Positions 34,130 to 43,768 are shown, counted from the stretch's first letter. The stretch is DNA of 61,915 nt from Candidatus Goldiibacteriota bacterium (GCA_938034975.1 CALHNI010000010.1:1-61915), one strand, 5' to 3'. Made by a program: numbers and translations. The notes: generated by a model from the sequence alone, not told the origin.

Positions 34130-35806
34130 TTACATATTTTCTTTGGGTGTAATACCAATTATTTTAAAACAATTATACAATGAAATTCTTAACGCTTTCA
34201 TTATTAATAATCTTTTCAAAGTGGTAATTTTATCATCATTAGAGATTACCCGGTATTTATTATAAAAGAAATGAAATATAGTAACCAGTTCATATATTTT
34301 TTGAACAAAAAAAGATGGAGAAAATTTTTTAGCCGCTTCATCAATATATGCAGGAAGGTCAAGTAAAAAAGTAATGATTCTTCTTTCTTCTTTTTCCAGT
34401 TTAGAAAAATCAATTTCCTGAAAATCATAATCTTCTACAAATATATGTTTTTCTGTTGCGAAATTAAAAATATTGCAGATTCTTGCATAGGCATATTGAA
34501 TATAATAAACTGGATTTTTATCTGATTGTTCCCTTGCAAGTTCAATATCAAAATCCAGATGTGAATTTGGATTGCGCATAACAAAATAATATCTCGCGGC
34601 ATCTTTGCCAACAGTATCAATCAATTCATCCAATAAAACCAATCTGCCTTCTCTTTTTGACATTTTTAATTTTTCACCCTTTTGAAGTAAATTTACCTGC
34701 TGCAAAATAATAATCTTTACACAATTTTCATTATAACCCAATGCCTTTACTATTGCTTCCAATCGTTTGATATAACCATGATGGTCAGGACCCAAAATAT
34801 TTATTATTATATCAAAACCTCTTTTGAACTTATTATTCATGTATGCTATATCACCTGCAAAATATGTAAATTCACCATCTGCTTTTTTAACCACCCTTTT
34901 TTTATCATCACCAAAAATTGTAGTATCAAACCACAATGCGCCATCTTCTTCAATAATTAAATTTTTTTCTTTTAAAATATTTAAAACATTTTCAACTTCA
35001 TTATTTTCATAAAGTGACTTTTCTGAAAACCACTCATCAAATTGAACGCCAAAATTTTCAAGAGTTGTTTTTTGCCAGTTTAAAACATAATTAATACCGT
35101 ATGTTTTAAAAAAATCTTCTATATCATGCAATTGTTTTAGTTCAAGTGCATTCTTTACTTCTTCTAATGTATTTTCCCTATCCAAATCAATTTGTTTTGC
35201 AATATTAATTAAATATTCTCCTTTATAACCATCTTCCGGAATTTCTGCTTTTTCTTTAAGTTTATGAAGTTCGTAATATCTTTCTTCTATGGATTTCCCG
35301 AAAAGTTTTACCTGCCTGCCAAAATCATTTACATAATATTCTTTGTGAACATCAAATCCTGAATATTTAAGTAAATTGGCAAGTGTATCCCCAAAAGCTG
35401 CTGCTCTGCCATTTACAACATTTAATGGACCAACCGGATTTGCCGAAACAAATTCAATATTTACTTTTTTATTTTGGCCTGTGTTTGTTTTAAAATAAGT
35501 TTTATCATTAATAATTTTAAAAATTTCGTATTTTAAAAACTCATTATCAAGCAAAATATTTATATAACCTTTTTCTATATTTATTTCTTTTATTTTATTT
35601 TCTTTTTTTAGTTCATCTGCCAGTTCATTTGCAATCAAAACCGGATTTTTTTTTAAAATTTTAGATAACCCAAATGCAACATTAATTGCATAATCAAAGT
35701 TTATATCTTCCGGCGGTTTTGTTATCGTAATTTCACAATTTTCAACACCATATTTATCTTTAATAATACTCTTTATTAGGTCATTTAATAATTGAATTAT
35801 ATACAA
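34130..35806 (-). CDS. argS: Arginyl-tRNA synthetase with altered HIGH motif
   Basis: It charges tRNA-Arg. The 558 residues include the N-terminal additional domain (LNDLIKSIIKDKYG), the class I region SANPVGPLNVVNGRAAAFGD, ILGPDHHGYIKRLEAIVKALG, the KMSKS-like KLKMSKREGRLV, and a DALR anticodon-binding C-terminus. The HIGH position reads NVVN (residues about 129-132) where many ArgRS have HVGH or HVGN, so both histidines are replaced by asparagine. I recall related variants in other bacterial ArgRS, so it is probably functional. The start is TTG with AAAGGAG 6 bp upstream, the first gene of the operon with a promoter at 35865-35892. Confidence 0.93.
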   Translation of the reverse strand: MYIIQLLNDLIKSIIKDKYGVENCEITITKPPEDINFDYAINVAFGLSKILKKNPVLIANELADELKKENKIKEINIEKGYINILLDNEFLKYEIFKIINDKTYFKTNTGQNKKVNIEFVSANPVGPLNVVNGRAAAFGDTLANLLKYSGFDVHKEYYVNDFGRQVKLFGKSIEERYYELHKLKEKAEIPEDGYKGEYLINIAKQIDLDRENTLEEVKNALELKQLHDIEDFFKTYGINYVLNWQKTTLENFGVQFDEWFSEKSLYENNEVENVLNILKEKNLIIEEDGALWFDTTIFGDDKKRVVKKADGEFTYFAGDIAYMNNKFKRGFDIIINILGPDHHGYIKRLEAIVKALGYNENCVKIIILQQVNLLQKGEKLKMSKREGRLVLLDELIDTVGKDAARYYFVMRNPNSHLDFDIELAREQSDKNPVYYIQYAYARICNIFNFATEKHIFVEDYDFQEIDFSKLEKEERRIITFLLDLPAYIDEAAKKFSPSFFVQKIYELVTIFHFFYNKYRVISNDDKITTLKRLLIMKALRISLYNCFKIIGITPKENM

Positions 35807-35864
35807 ATAAATCTCCTTTTTGGGGTTTCATTTTTTACTTCCCATTTCATTTTAAATGGAAATT

Positions 35865-35892
35865 ATTATACTTGTCAAACAAATAAATTCAA
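35865..35892 (-). promoter_or_regulatory. Sigma-70 type promoter of the argS-polA-c-di-GMP operon
   Basis: On the minus strand TTGAAT (35887-35892), a 16 bp spacer and a perfect TATAAT (35865-35870). The argS start at 35806 is about 50 nt downstream of the expected start site. Repeat copy 10 starts 13 bp upstream of the -35. Confidence 0.65.
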
Positions 35893-35905
35893 GAATAAAT
35901 TTTTT

Positions 35906-36116
35906 CCGTAAAAACGCGTTAGAAAATGCGTTTTTACGAAAATATAAAATATTTTTGGCTTTTTTGCTTAATAATTTTTTATTTTTATAGTAAATTACTT
36001 TAATTCACCTGTTTTTTAATTTTAAAAACAAGGACACTCTTAAAATTCTTATTTGTTTATAAACCTTTTTTTATATTTTCTCTTTTCCCCTGAAAAACGC
36101 TAATGCGTTTTTCAGG
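35906..36116 (+). repeat. Dispersed hairpin repeat, copy 10 (complete)
   Basis: A complete 211 bp unit: hairpin 1 (CCGTAAAAACGCGTTAG, then AAAATGCGTTTTTACG, 35906-35938), core TAAATTACTTTAATTCACCT, and perfect hairpin 2 (CCTGAAAAACGC, TAAT loop, GCGTTTTTCAGG, 36089-36116). It differs from copy 13, 25 kb away, at only about eight positions by eye. Confidence 0.92.
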
Positions 36117-36272
36117 TTTTTTATTATTTTTATTTATAATGCATTTTTTTATTCACCCGTTTTTTAATTTAAAATAAAGCTCAAATCTGATTTAAATATT
36201 TATTTTTAAATAATTTATTATTTTTGTGTTTTTTTCTCCTGAAAATCGCAATCTTTTAATGCGATTTTCTGG
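36117..36272 (+). repeat. Dispersed hairpin repeat, copy 11 (tandem with copy 10)
   Basis: It follows copy 10 head to tail. The core reads ATGCATTTTTTTATTCACCC then GTTTTTTAATTTAAAATAAA, and it ends in the second hairpin type (CCTGAAAATCGCAAT ... ATGCGATTTTCTGG, 36238-36272). Hairpin 1 is missing, so it shares the hairpin of copy 10. The remaining 36273-36339 holds no feature I recognise. Confidence 0.85.
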
Positions 36273-36339
36273 TTTTAATCAGTATTGTCAACCATTTCTT
36301 CAAGGTAAAAAAACTTTTTTATGGGTTATTTTAGTGATT

Positions 36340-36906
36340 TTATTGCGCTTTTTTAGAAGGTAGAAGTATTTCAGAAATATCAATATGACCTGCCAAAGTT
36401 TCTTCTTCTTTTCCGTCAATTAATATTTTGACTCCTCTTATTTGCGGGAAATTATGAAACAGTGTATTTACAATAGAATAAATAGTTAAATATTCTCCGT
36501 TAGTTCCACCTTTATGATTCAACTTTAATTCCGATGAAAAATCAAGATAACATATATTATTTGCATCAAGATATGCTTCCCTTAAAAAAGTTCCTTCAGG
36601 TATCAATTTTATATATTCTTTTGATTTAGGCAGTTCCACTAATTTTTGAATAATTTGTTTTATTTCATTTATTAAATATTCGCTTACAAAAATATTTATT
36701 TCATATAATTTAAATCCGTCATTTTCAATGTCCCCCAAATATAAAAAAACCTTTTTTGTTTTTGCATTTAAATCATATAATTGAAAATTATCAGTTTTTT
36801 TGTCAATATTCTTTTTTTGTATTTTTTTTATAAAATTATTAAAAACCAAAAGTAAAAAAATAAAAATAAGGATTAACAATATAAAAAATTTTATTTTATT
36901 TTTCAT
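36340..36906 (-). CDS. Membrane-anchored GerMN-domain protein
   Basis: It has one N-terminal membrane helix (IKFFILLILIFIFLLLVFNNF) and an extracytoplasmic GerMN domain (KKVFLYLGDIENDGFKLYEI to the terminal RGVKILIDGKEEETLAGHIDI). GerMN domains occur in lipoproteins and in spore germination protein GerM and are thought to bind peptidoglycan or assist envelope processes. The start overlaps the amidase gene by 11 bp, so the two are likely made together and could act on cell wall in common. It ends the 16-gene run. Spores are not implied. Confidence 0.8.
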   Translation of the reverse strand: MKNKIKFFILLILIFIFLLLVFNNFIKKIQKKNIDKKTDNFQLYDLNAKTKKVFLYLGDIENDGFKLYEINIFVSEYLINEIKQIIQKLVELPKSKEYIKLIPEGTFLREAYLDANNICYLDFSSELKLNHKGGTNGEYLTIYSIVNTLFHNFPQIRGVKILIDGKEEETLAGHIDISEILLPSKKAQ

Positions 36907-37690
36907 CTATACCCTCATTTGACTGATTTATAAAATTTAAAAAATTTATTATACCTTCTTTAATATGATAAGCAACACTATCTAAAACCTGGCTGTTTTT
37001 TATATATTCAACGTCGTTATTGTTATTTAAATTACATATTTCAATAAGCGCAGATGGCATATCAAGACCAATAAGCGGATATAAATAAGCGATATCTGTT
37101 CCACGACTTAAAAAAGGTAAAACATCATCATTTTCATTACCTGTTAATGTGCTGTCTTCGCTTATTAACCTTGCCTGAAGATATTGATGTAAAAAACTAG
37201 CAAGTTTTAAACTATTTATAATATGATATTTATGCACATCATCCCATTTTATCAATTCTGAATTTTCTTTTTTGCCTGTTAACTCTTTTCCAGCCATAGA
37301 ATATACTTTATAACCTGAGACATGCGGATTTTGTATAAAATCACAATGAATAGAAACAAAGATATTTGCTCTTTTATTATTTGAAAACATAATTCTATCA
37401 TCTTTATTCTTATATTCATCACCTTCTCTTGTTAAAAATACAGAAATTTTTGGGTTTGAACTTTCTAATTTTTTCTTTATAAGTTTACAAATTTTTAAAG
37501 TTATGTCCTTTTCATAAACTCCCTGAAAATTCACCCCAAAATCTCCACCGCCGTGAGCTGGGTCAAGAATTACAATTGCTGTTTCAGTTGAACTTTTAAT
37601 ATCTATAATCGGGGGAACGGTATTAACTGATAAAATATTATAAAAAAATATTAATAAAAAAAATAAATTATAAATTATTATTCTGAACAT
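36896..37690 (-). CDS. N-acetylmuramoyl-L-alanine amidase (AmiC type)
   Basis: It cleaves the amide between peptide and glycan in peptidoglycan. After a signal/anchor (IIIYNLFFLLIFFYNILS) the amidase_3 domain shows VILDPAHGGGDFGVNFQGVYE (zinc ligands H and E), ANIFVSIHCDF (H) and SALIEICNLNNNNDVEYI (catalytic E). I start it at the ATG at 37690, which has GGAAA 9 bp before it and lies inside the end of accA. The GerMN-domain gene follows. It would act in the periplasm in daughter-cell separation or turnover. Confidence 0.9.
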   Translation of the reverse strand: MFRIIIYNLFFLLIFFYNILSVNTVPPIIDIKSSTETAIVILDPAHGGGDFGVNFQGVYEKDITLKICKLIKKKLESSNPKISVFLTREGDEYKNKDDRIMFSNNKRANIFVSIHCDFIQNPHVSGYKVYSMAGKELTGKKENSELIKWDDVHKYHIINSLKLASFLHQYLQARLISEDSTLTGNENDDVLPFLSRGTDIAYLYPLIGLDMPSALIEICNLNNNNDVEYIKNSQVLDSVAYHIKEGIINFLNFINQSNEGIDEK

Positions 37691-38657
37691 TATTTGAGTT
37701 TCCAATTGTAAAAAATCCAATTTTTTTGAATTTTTCATATCTTAAATCTAATAATTTTGGAATTGGTATGTTTTTAATTTCATTTAAATTTTTTATTATG
37801 GCATTTTTTAAATTTTCAGCAGTTAGTTTATAATCAACATGTGCTCCTTCTATTGGTTCATCAACAATTTCATCTATAACTTTTAATTCAAAAAGATCTT
37901 TTGCAGTTGGTTTTAATGCTTTTGCCGCATCTGGAGCTTTTGATGAATCACGCCATATAATTGCAGCACACCCTTCAAAAGAAATAACACTATAAGTAGC
38001 ATATTTTAACATAAGTATTCTATCACCAACACCTATTCCAAGAGCACCACCACTTCCACCTTCTCCTATTACGCAAACAATTATTGGAATTTTTAATCTT
38101 GCCATTTCAAGAAGATTTCTCGCTATTGCTTCTGCTACCCCCCTTTCTTCGCTTTCTATGCCAGGATAAGCTCCACTTGTGTCAATAAATGAAATAACAG
38201 GTAAATTAAATTTTTCTGCTAGTTTCATCAACCTTAATGCTTTTCTATATCCTTCTGGTTGTGCCATACCAAAATTTCTCATTAAATTTTCTTTTGTATC
38301 TTTTCCTTTTTGCAAACCAATAATCATAACCGGCTCATTATCAATTTTAGCTGTTCCTCCAACCAACGCTTTATCATCTTTAAAACTCCTATCTCCATGT
38401 AACTCATCAAAATCAGTAAAAATAAGTTCAACAAAATCCAAAGTTTTGGGTCTTTTAGGATGTCTCATTATCTGGACTATCTGCCATGGAGTTAAGTTGC
38501 TATAGATTTCCTGCTTTAATTTTTTTATTTTTTCTTCTAATGTTTTTAATTCAGATTCTGCATCAATTTTTTTATCTTTTGTTAATGACTTAATCTCATC
38601 AATCCTTTTTTGAATTTCAATAATTGGTTTTTCAAATTCAAGAAAAAATTCAACCAT
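37668..38657 (-). CDS. accA: Acetyl-CoA carboxylase carboxyltransferase subunit alpha
   Basis: It is one half of the carboxyltransferase that makes malonyl-CoA, the first step of fatty-acid synthesis. The 329 residues begin with a coiled coil (FEKPIIEIQKRIDEIKSLTK) and contain VGGTAKIDNEPVMIIGLQKG, NFGMAQPEGYRKALRLMKLA, SFIDTSGAYPGIESEERGVA and GEGGSGGALGIGVGDRILML, all diagnostic for AccA. The beta subunit AccD is not in the window. The ATG follows GAGGAG. The 3' end overlaps the amidase gene by 23 bp. Confidence 0.95.
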   Translation of the reverse strand: MVEFFLEFEKPIIEIQKRIDEIKSLTKDKKIDAESELKTLEEKIKKLKQEIYSNLTPWQIVQIMRHPKRPKTLDFVELIFTDFDELHGDRSFKDDKALVGGTAKIDNEPVMIIGLQKGKDTKENLMRNFGMAQPEGYRKALRLMKLAEKFNLPVISFIDTSGAYPGIESEERGVAEAIARNLLEMARLKIPIIVCVIGEGGSGGALGIGVGDRILMLKYATYSVISFEGCAAIIWRDSSKAPDAAKALKPTAKDLFELKVIDEIVDEPIEGAHVDYKLTAENLKNAIIKNLNEIKNIPIPKLLDLRYEKFKKIGFFTIGNSNNVQNNNL

Positions 38658-38678
38658 TTATCTTTTCTCCTCAACAAT

Positions 38679-39365
38679 TTAAAAATAACTTATATATAAA
38701 ATTTTTAATATCCTGGCAAGTTTATTTTGAACATTACCAAGTCCATATTTTATACCAATATCTATTTCAATAGGGTCAAAAAAATAACCAATTCCAATAT
38801 TAAAATGACCATCCTCATTTCCAAGAATACTATCATATTCAGCACTTATTATGAATTCCTTTGTTATTGCAAATGCAATTCCTGCTCCAGCATCAATTTC
38901 TTTCCCAAATTGGGAAAATTCATTTGTATAAACCAAACCATTTAATTGCATGAAAATGCTTCCCAGATTTAACTCTTTTGTAACAGAAATAAATAATCCT
39001 TTTGCTTCAACATCCAAATAACTTTCACCTTCATACCCTATTGATATTGCGGGTATAGTTGAAGTATCATCTGTTAATCTTATTTTACCCAAAAATTTTG
39101 GCGGAAAAACAAGTTCAACATCTCCTGTTCCTATTAAATTTCTGACATTTAATGCACCACCTACCATTAATCTGTCAAAAAAACCCACATATAATCTGTT
39201 TAAAATACCACCGCCGGGATAAAATTTTATATCAACCCTTACTTCTCCACGTATCAAAGTATTGGCAGTAGGAATATCAACAAGTTCAATATTTCTTGCC
39301 TGACCGGCAAATAAAAAATTTATCAAATTTAAAAAAACAAATAAATATAAAATAATTTTTTTCAT
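38679..39365 (-). CDS. Predicted outer-membrane beta-barrel protein, unknown function
   Basis: A signal peptide (IILYLFVFLNLINFLFA) precedes a short beta-rich protein with alternating hydrophobic strands such as IDIKFYPGGG-type RGEVRVDIKFYPGGGILN, LYVGFFDRLMVGGALNV, FIISAEYDSILGNEDGHFNI and IEIDIGIKYGLGN. The 228 residues would form a small barrel. I start it at the ATG at 39365, not at the adjacent TTG. It lies between accA and a TPR membrane protein. Similar proteins occur in candidate phyla with PorV-like barrels, but I know no function. Confidence 0.6.
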   Translation of the reverse strand: MKKIILYLFVFLNLINFLFAGQARNIELVDIPTANTLIRGEVRVDIKFYPGGGILNRLYVGFFDRLMVGGALNVRNLIGTGDVELVFPPKFLGKIRLTDDTSTIPAISIGYEGESYLDVEAKGLFISVTKELNLGSIFMQLNGLVYTNEFSQFGKEIDAGAGIAFAITKEFIISAEYDSILGNEDGHFNIGIGYFFDPIEIDIGIKYGLGNVQNKLARILKILYISYF

Positions 39366-39392
39366 CAAAACACCTCATTGCTGCGTTATTTA

Positions 39393-40073
39393 TTATTGAA
39401 TTTTACTTTGTAATTTTTTTTGTTCATCTTCTAATTTAAGCAAATTCATATGCTGTTCATTTTGCTTTAAACTTATTAACTCTATTTTTTCTTTTATTTT
39501 TGCCATTCTTTTAAATACAATTATAAAGAAGGTAATTAATATAAGAAGTATAAGTAAAATAAGTATAACAAATAAAATTAAAATTTTAAAATCTTTGGTT
39601 AATTTTATAAATTTTGACTCATTATCCGTAATTTTTTTATCTAATACTTCGGTCTGATATTTTTTAATTTCTGTGTTTTCCACGGAAATAGCATTAATTA
39701 AATTTAAAATTCGTTTATTTTGCTGTTCTTCTTTAACTTTGATATAGTTTTTCAATTTTTTTATCAGTTCATCATAATCAATATAATTTTCAGTGATTAT
39801 GTCATTTTGTTTCTTGTCTAATTTAATTATCTTTAATTTTTCTTTCTCATCTAGTATCATATCATAAAGTGCAGAATAACGGATGTTATCTTTATCTATT
39901 TGCAATGCCCGCGTAAGAATGTTTATTGCATTATCAAAATCTCCTTCTAAATAGTATTTAATAGCAATATTATAGTATTTTTCCGGACCGTTTTTTTTAT
40001 CTTTTGAATAAATATTTATTACTAAAAAAAATATCCAAAAAAAGATCAAATAAATTTTTAAGTATCTTTTCAT
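39393..40073 (-). CDS. Secreted/membrane TPR protein, unknown function
   Basis: It has an N-terminal signal peptide or anchor (YLKIYLIFFWIFFLVINIYS), a TPR unit (EKYYNIAIKYYLEGDFDNAI to NILTRALQIDKDN), a charged linker, then a second membrane helix (DFKILILFVILILLILLILI) and a C-terminal coiled coil. So the TPR and linker are outside the inner membrane and the coiled coil is inside, or the reverse. It overlaps the next PorV/TPR gene by 4 bp. Function is unknown; it may be a partner of that barrel. Confidence 0.6.
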   Translation of the reverse strand: MKRYLKIYLIFFWIFFLVINIYSKDKKNGPEKYYNIAIKYYLEGDFDNAINILTRALQIDKDNIRYSALYDMILDEKEKLKIIKLDKKQNDIITENYIDYDELIKKLKNYIKVKEEQQNKRILNLINAISVENTEIKKYQTEVLDKKITDNESKFIKLTKDFKILILFVILILLILLILITFFIIVFKRMAKIKEKIELISLKQNEQHMNLLKLEDEQKKLQSKIQ

Positions 40074-41404
40074 TTTTTATTTTCCATGTTTAACAATTTT
40101 TCAATTTTTTCTTTCAAAATTATTATATCAGCGTTTTTATTATCTATTTTTTCAGCTTCTTTTAAATCATTTAATGCTTCTTTATATTTACCACTAATAT
40201 ACATCATCTGGGCATTTTTGTAAAACAATTTTATTTTACTATCCATTTGTTTGGGAGTAATTTCTATTTTACCTGATGTTTCTTTTTCTATTCCATTATA
40301 TACCGCATATATTTCTATGGTATATTCAAGTCCATTTTCAAGATTTTCTATTAAAAAATTTGCTTCTGAACTTTTAGCATTTTTTTCCTTAATTATATTC
40401 TCGCCACTTTTAGATTTAATATATACTCTATAAATATCCGGTTTTCCAAAATTAGATACCCATTTTATATATGCTTTTTTATCACCTGAAAATATTTTAA
40501 CATTTATAGGTGATAAATAGTTATCATAAAACAAAGAAATTTTTAAATCAATTTTATGAGTTACGCCTAGTTCTTCTGTATGATTTAAAAACGAATAATT
40601 GATTTCATAATTTTTTGTTAAAATTCCAAAACCAAAAGTTAAGCTTGATAATACAGTTGTAAAACCCGAATAGCCAATCCTTAATGAAATAAAATTTATT
40701 TTTTTTTCAAGACCGAATTTTATCATTGTTTTATAATTATTTATAAACTTTTTGTCATTAATAATATCAATGTCACAGGTTAAATTAAATAAATCATTAG
40801 AAATATAACCGATCCCGGATTTTATCAGCAATGGGATTTTTTCTTCTATACCATTTTTCCATCTTATACTTGATTGCATATCAAAGATTGACAGTCCAAA
40901 ATTTATACTATCTGCTAAAAGAGTATTTTTAATTTTATAAATAACCCCAATATCTGCGCTTAACGCATAAGCATTGCCATCATATAAAGCATAGAGATAT
41001 TTTAAATTAATACCTGTTCCCAATTCCTTTTCTTTATCAATTAAAATCGGGAATGAAAAAGTTAAAGAATATATATCTTCCCGTGTATTATCACCATTTA
41101 AATATGAAAGTCCGGAAAGTGCCGCAGTTAAATAAGGTGAAAAATTATTTAAAATAATTGCTCCCAAAACATTCCTTTTAATATTCACAATTCCGCCATA
41201 AAAACCTGAAAATTCAAAATTTTTTATGTGATAAATACCGGCCGGATTATAATATATTGAACTTAAATCTTCATAGGCACAGAAAGCGCTGCCCATTGCC
41301 GAAGATTTTGCTCCAGGAACCAGCACGCCACCTTTTTCATAAACACCATAAATATTAAAAGCAAAAATCAATATTAATAAAATTATTTTAAAAATTTCTT
41401 TCAC
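40070..41404 (-). CDS. PorV/UPF0164-like barrel with C-terminal fibronectin and TPR parts
   Basis: The N-terminal signal peptide is followed by KGGVLVPGAKSSAMGSAFCA and YEDLSSIYYNPAGIYHIKN, the PorV/UPF0164 signature shared with the proteins at 15446 and 17100. The barrel spans to about residue 300; a fibronectin-like domain (SPINVKIFSGDKKAYIKWVS) and one TPR (YISGKYKEALNDLKEAEKID) follow. The start is GTG, 4 bp overlapping the preceding gene. This is the third family member in the window, but here it is linked to O-antigen-ligase-like genes rather than flagellar ones. Confidence 0.75.
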   Translation of the reverse strand: MKEIFKIILLILIFAFNIYGVYEKGGVLVPGAKSSAMGSAFCAYEDLSSIYYNPAGIYHIKNFEFSGFYGGIVNIKRNVLGAIILNNFSPYLTAALSGLSYLNGDNTREDIYSLTFSFPILIDKEKELGTGINLKYLYALYDGNAYALSADIGVIYKIKNTLLADSINFGLSIFDMQSSIRWKNGIEEKIPLLIKSGIGYISNDLFNLTCDIDIINDKKFINNYKTMIKFGLEKKINFISLRIGYSGFTTVLSSLTFGFGILTKNYEINYSFLNHTEELGVTHKIDLKISLFYDNYLSPINVKIFSGDKKAYIKWVSNFGKPDIYRVYIKSKSGENIIKEKNAKSSEANFLIENLENGLEYTIEIYAVYNGIEKETSGKIEITPKQMDSKIKLFYKNAQMMYISGKYKEALNDLKEAEKIDNKNADIIILKEKIEKLLNMENKK

Positions 41405-43290
41405 TTTTTTATTCCTTTTATTTTACTTTTAAGTTCAATTGCCGGCATAAAATTTTTATCCTGTTCTAATATATTTGCCAATATTTTCTCAGCTTTTTCA
41501 TACTCATTTTTAATATAATAACACAAAGCCAAATTATAATTCAAGTATTTTGAATTTTTATCATATTTTAATCCATTTCTTAATGTATTTAATGCTTTAT
41601 CAATTTCACCTTTTTGTATATATATGGTTCCCAAATTGTTATATGCAGATTTATATGTTGGATTGAATTTTAATAACTTTTCGTAAATTTCACCTGCACT
41701 TTCCAACTCTCCATTATTTGACAAAGAATTTCCTAAATTATAATAAGCAGAAGAAAAATACGGAAAAAGTTTTATTGCTTTTAAAAAATAAATTTTTGCT
41801 TCTTCATAGTTTTTTAAAAAATTTAATGCTGTTCCTGAATAAAAATTTAGTTGATAATCATCTTTTATAATTTCTTTATATTTAGCAATATAATTATGCA
41901 TATTTTCTAAATTACCCTTTGCCAATTGATAAGAAAAGTATTGAATTAAATAATATCTTTCATAAAAATTTTTTGTGAATTTTATATTTAAAAAAATCAT
42001 AATAAAAATAATAAACAAAATTATTAATTTGAATTGACTATTAATTCTGATTATCTTGAAATCATCTTTATCACATAATATAAAACCAGATAATATATAA
42101 AAAAAAATTACAAATGGATTGGAAAACGGGAAATTAAAGATTGCAAATATTAATACTCCTGACATTGAAATTATAAATGGATAATAAATGTTGTTGTCTT
42201 TATCGTGTTTTTTTATAAATTTATAAAAAGGATAAAATAAAAGTAACAAAAAAATAAAAAAAGCTGTTATACCCTGTTCAGATAAAACCTGAATATAATC
42301 ATTATGCGAATATGCTTCATCATGAACTTCTATGTAATCAGGGAAATTTTTTTTGCCATATAAAATTCCCTGATAATATGGTGTAAAAATTCTGTAATTT
42401 CCAGATCCTACGCCGAAAATAGGATAATTCTTTATCATTAAAAAAGATGATTCCCATAAAAATTTTCTTATATTTATAGAATCATGTTTTTTACTTAAAA
42501 AAACAAAAGCATTTACAAATAAAACAACTATACTTAAAAATAACATTAACAATATAATTTTTTTATATTTAAGGTTAAATTTTTGTAAAATTATTTTAAT
42601 AAAAAATATAAAAAAAATAATTATCTGACATAATATGCTAATTATTCCGCTTAAACTTTTTGTTAATAATAATGAAATAAAGTTTAATAATATAAAAAAT
42701 AAAAAAATTATCCTGTTATTTTCAATATATTTATAAATCAGTAAAGGTAATAAAATAATAAGATAAACAGCATAATTATCCGGATTTCCAAATATACTAT
42801 AAATTCTGGAATTGAATGTATTTTTATTTAAAAAAGGTATTTCAAAAAATTTCATAAATGACAGATATTGAAAAATGCCGATAATTATTATAAAAAAATT
42901 TATAAATGTCATAAAATCTATTATTTTCCTAATATTTTGATTTTGAGAAGATATATAAAATATAATTATAAATGATATACACAGCCAAACAAATAATCTT
43001 TCCTGCAAAACTAATATGTTTTTTTCAAAATTATTAATTCCTGATATAAAAATTGAAAAAATAAATGCCAATATAATTATTTTGTATAAGTTTAAATTAA
43101 AATAAATATCTTTTTTTAAAAATATAATAACGGCAAGCCCAACAAGCAAAAAAAGCATAAGAACAAATGCATAAATTTCTTTAATGGAATAAGTAAAATA
43201 AAAAATATAAGGAATTAAAAAAAATAAACTTAAATTCAGATAAGACAAAACATTTATTTCGGTAATTTTTCTTAAATATTTTAACACCAT
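41401..43290 (-). CDS. O-antigen ligase-like membrane protein with TPR tail
   Basis: It has about eleven membrane helices (residues 15-430), with an O-antigen ligase/Wzy_C-type region: the periplasmic loop YPIFGVGSGNYRIFTPYYQG and HDEAYSHNDYIQVLSEQGIT, typical of the family's catalytic loop, then three to four TPR units (KLFPYFSSAYYNLGNSLSNN, NPTYKSAYNNLGTIYIQKGE). I use the ATG at 43290; a TTG at 43299 is possible. Family members ligate or polymerise glycans or glycosylate pilins. Its neighbour at 43769 is a paralogue. Substrate unknown. Confidence 0.82.
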   Translation of the reverse strand: MVLKYLRKITEINVLSYLNLSLFFLIPYIFYFTYSIKEIYAFVLMLFLLVGLAVIIFLKKDIYFNLNLYKIIILAFIFSIFISGINNFEKNILVLQERLFVWLCISFIIIFYISSQNQNIRKIIDFMTFINFFIIIIGIFQYLSFMKFFEIPFLNKNTFNSRIYSIFGNPDNYAVYLIILLPLLIYKYIENNRIIFLFFILLNFISLLLTKSLSGIISILCQIIIFFIFFIKIILQKFNLKYKKIILLMLFLSIVVLFVNAFVFLSKKHDSINIRKFLWESSFLMIKNYPIFGVGSGNYRIFTPYYQGILYGKKNFPDYIEVHDEAYSHNDYIQVLSEQGITAFFIFLLLLFYPFYKFIKKHDKDNNIYYPFIISMSGVLIFAIFNFPFSNPFVIFFYILSGFILCDKDDFKIIRINSQFKLIILFIIFIMIFLNIKFTKNFYERYYLIQYFSYQLAKGNLENMHNYIAKYKEIIKDDYQLNFYSGTALNFLKNYEEAKIYFLKAIKLFPYFSSAYYNLGNSLSNNGELESAGEIYEKLLKFNPTYKSAYNNLGTIYIQKGEIDKALNTLRNGLKYDKNSKYLNYNLALCYYIKNEYEKAEKILANILEQDKNFMPAIELKSKIKGIKK

Positions 43291-43295
43291 TAAAT

Positions 43296-43766
43296 TCAAT
43301 CTTGCTTTTGTTCTTTTTCGTCTAAAAATCTTTTTAATTCTTTTGTAAATGCATTTATATCCTTGAATTGTCTATAAACTGAAGCAAATCTCACATATGC
43401 AACTTCATCTACTTTGGCTAATCTTTCAATTACCATTTCGCCAATTACATCAGAGGATACTTCTTTTTCCATTCTGCTGTATAACTGTTTTTCTATATCG
43501 TTTGCTATTTCCTCTAATTTTTCCATTGAAACAGGCCTTTTTTCACATGCCTTAATCAAGCCATTTAGTATTTTCTTCTTGTCAAATACTTCACGTCTTT
43601 TATCTTTTTTAATAATCATCGGGAGGGCATATTCTATCTGTTCATAGGTTGTAAACCTTTTTCCGCATTTTAAACACTCACGTCTCCTTCTTATAGCATC
43701 ACCATCTTTGCTTTCGCGCGAATCTACAACTTTATCTTCCTTATAACCACAATATGGACATTTCAC
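43296..43766 (-). CDS. nrdR: Transcriptional repressor NrdR
   Basis: It represses ribonucleotide reductase genes in response to (d)ATP. The 156 residues have the zinc ribbon [20 protein letters not shown] with [20 protein letters not shown], and an ATP-cone domain ([20 protein letters not shown]). It sits between the two O-antigen-ligase/TPR genes, an unusual home. Its expected targets (nrd genes) are not in the window, so its presence here reflects operon placement, not a local target. Confidence 0.95.
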   Translation of the reverse strand: MKCPYCGYKEDKVVDSRESKDGDAIRRRRECLKCGKRFTTYEQIEYALPMIIKKDKRREVFDKKKILNGLIKACEKRPVSMEKLEEIANDIEKQLYSRMEKEVSSDVIGEMVIERLAKVDEVAYVRFASVYRQFKDINAFTKELKRFLDEKEQKQD

Positions 43767-43768
43767 TT

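Noticed and set aside
37690-37738. Longer amidase reading from 37738
   Set aside because: It lies inside accA and lacks a ribosome-binding site; the ATG at 37690 has one and begins the signal peptide directly.
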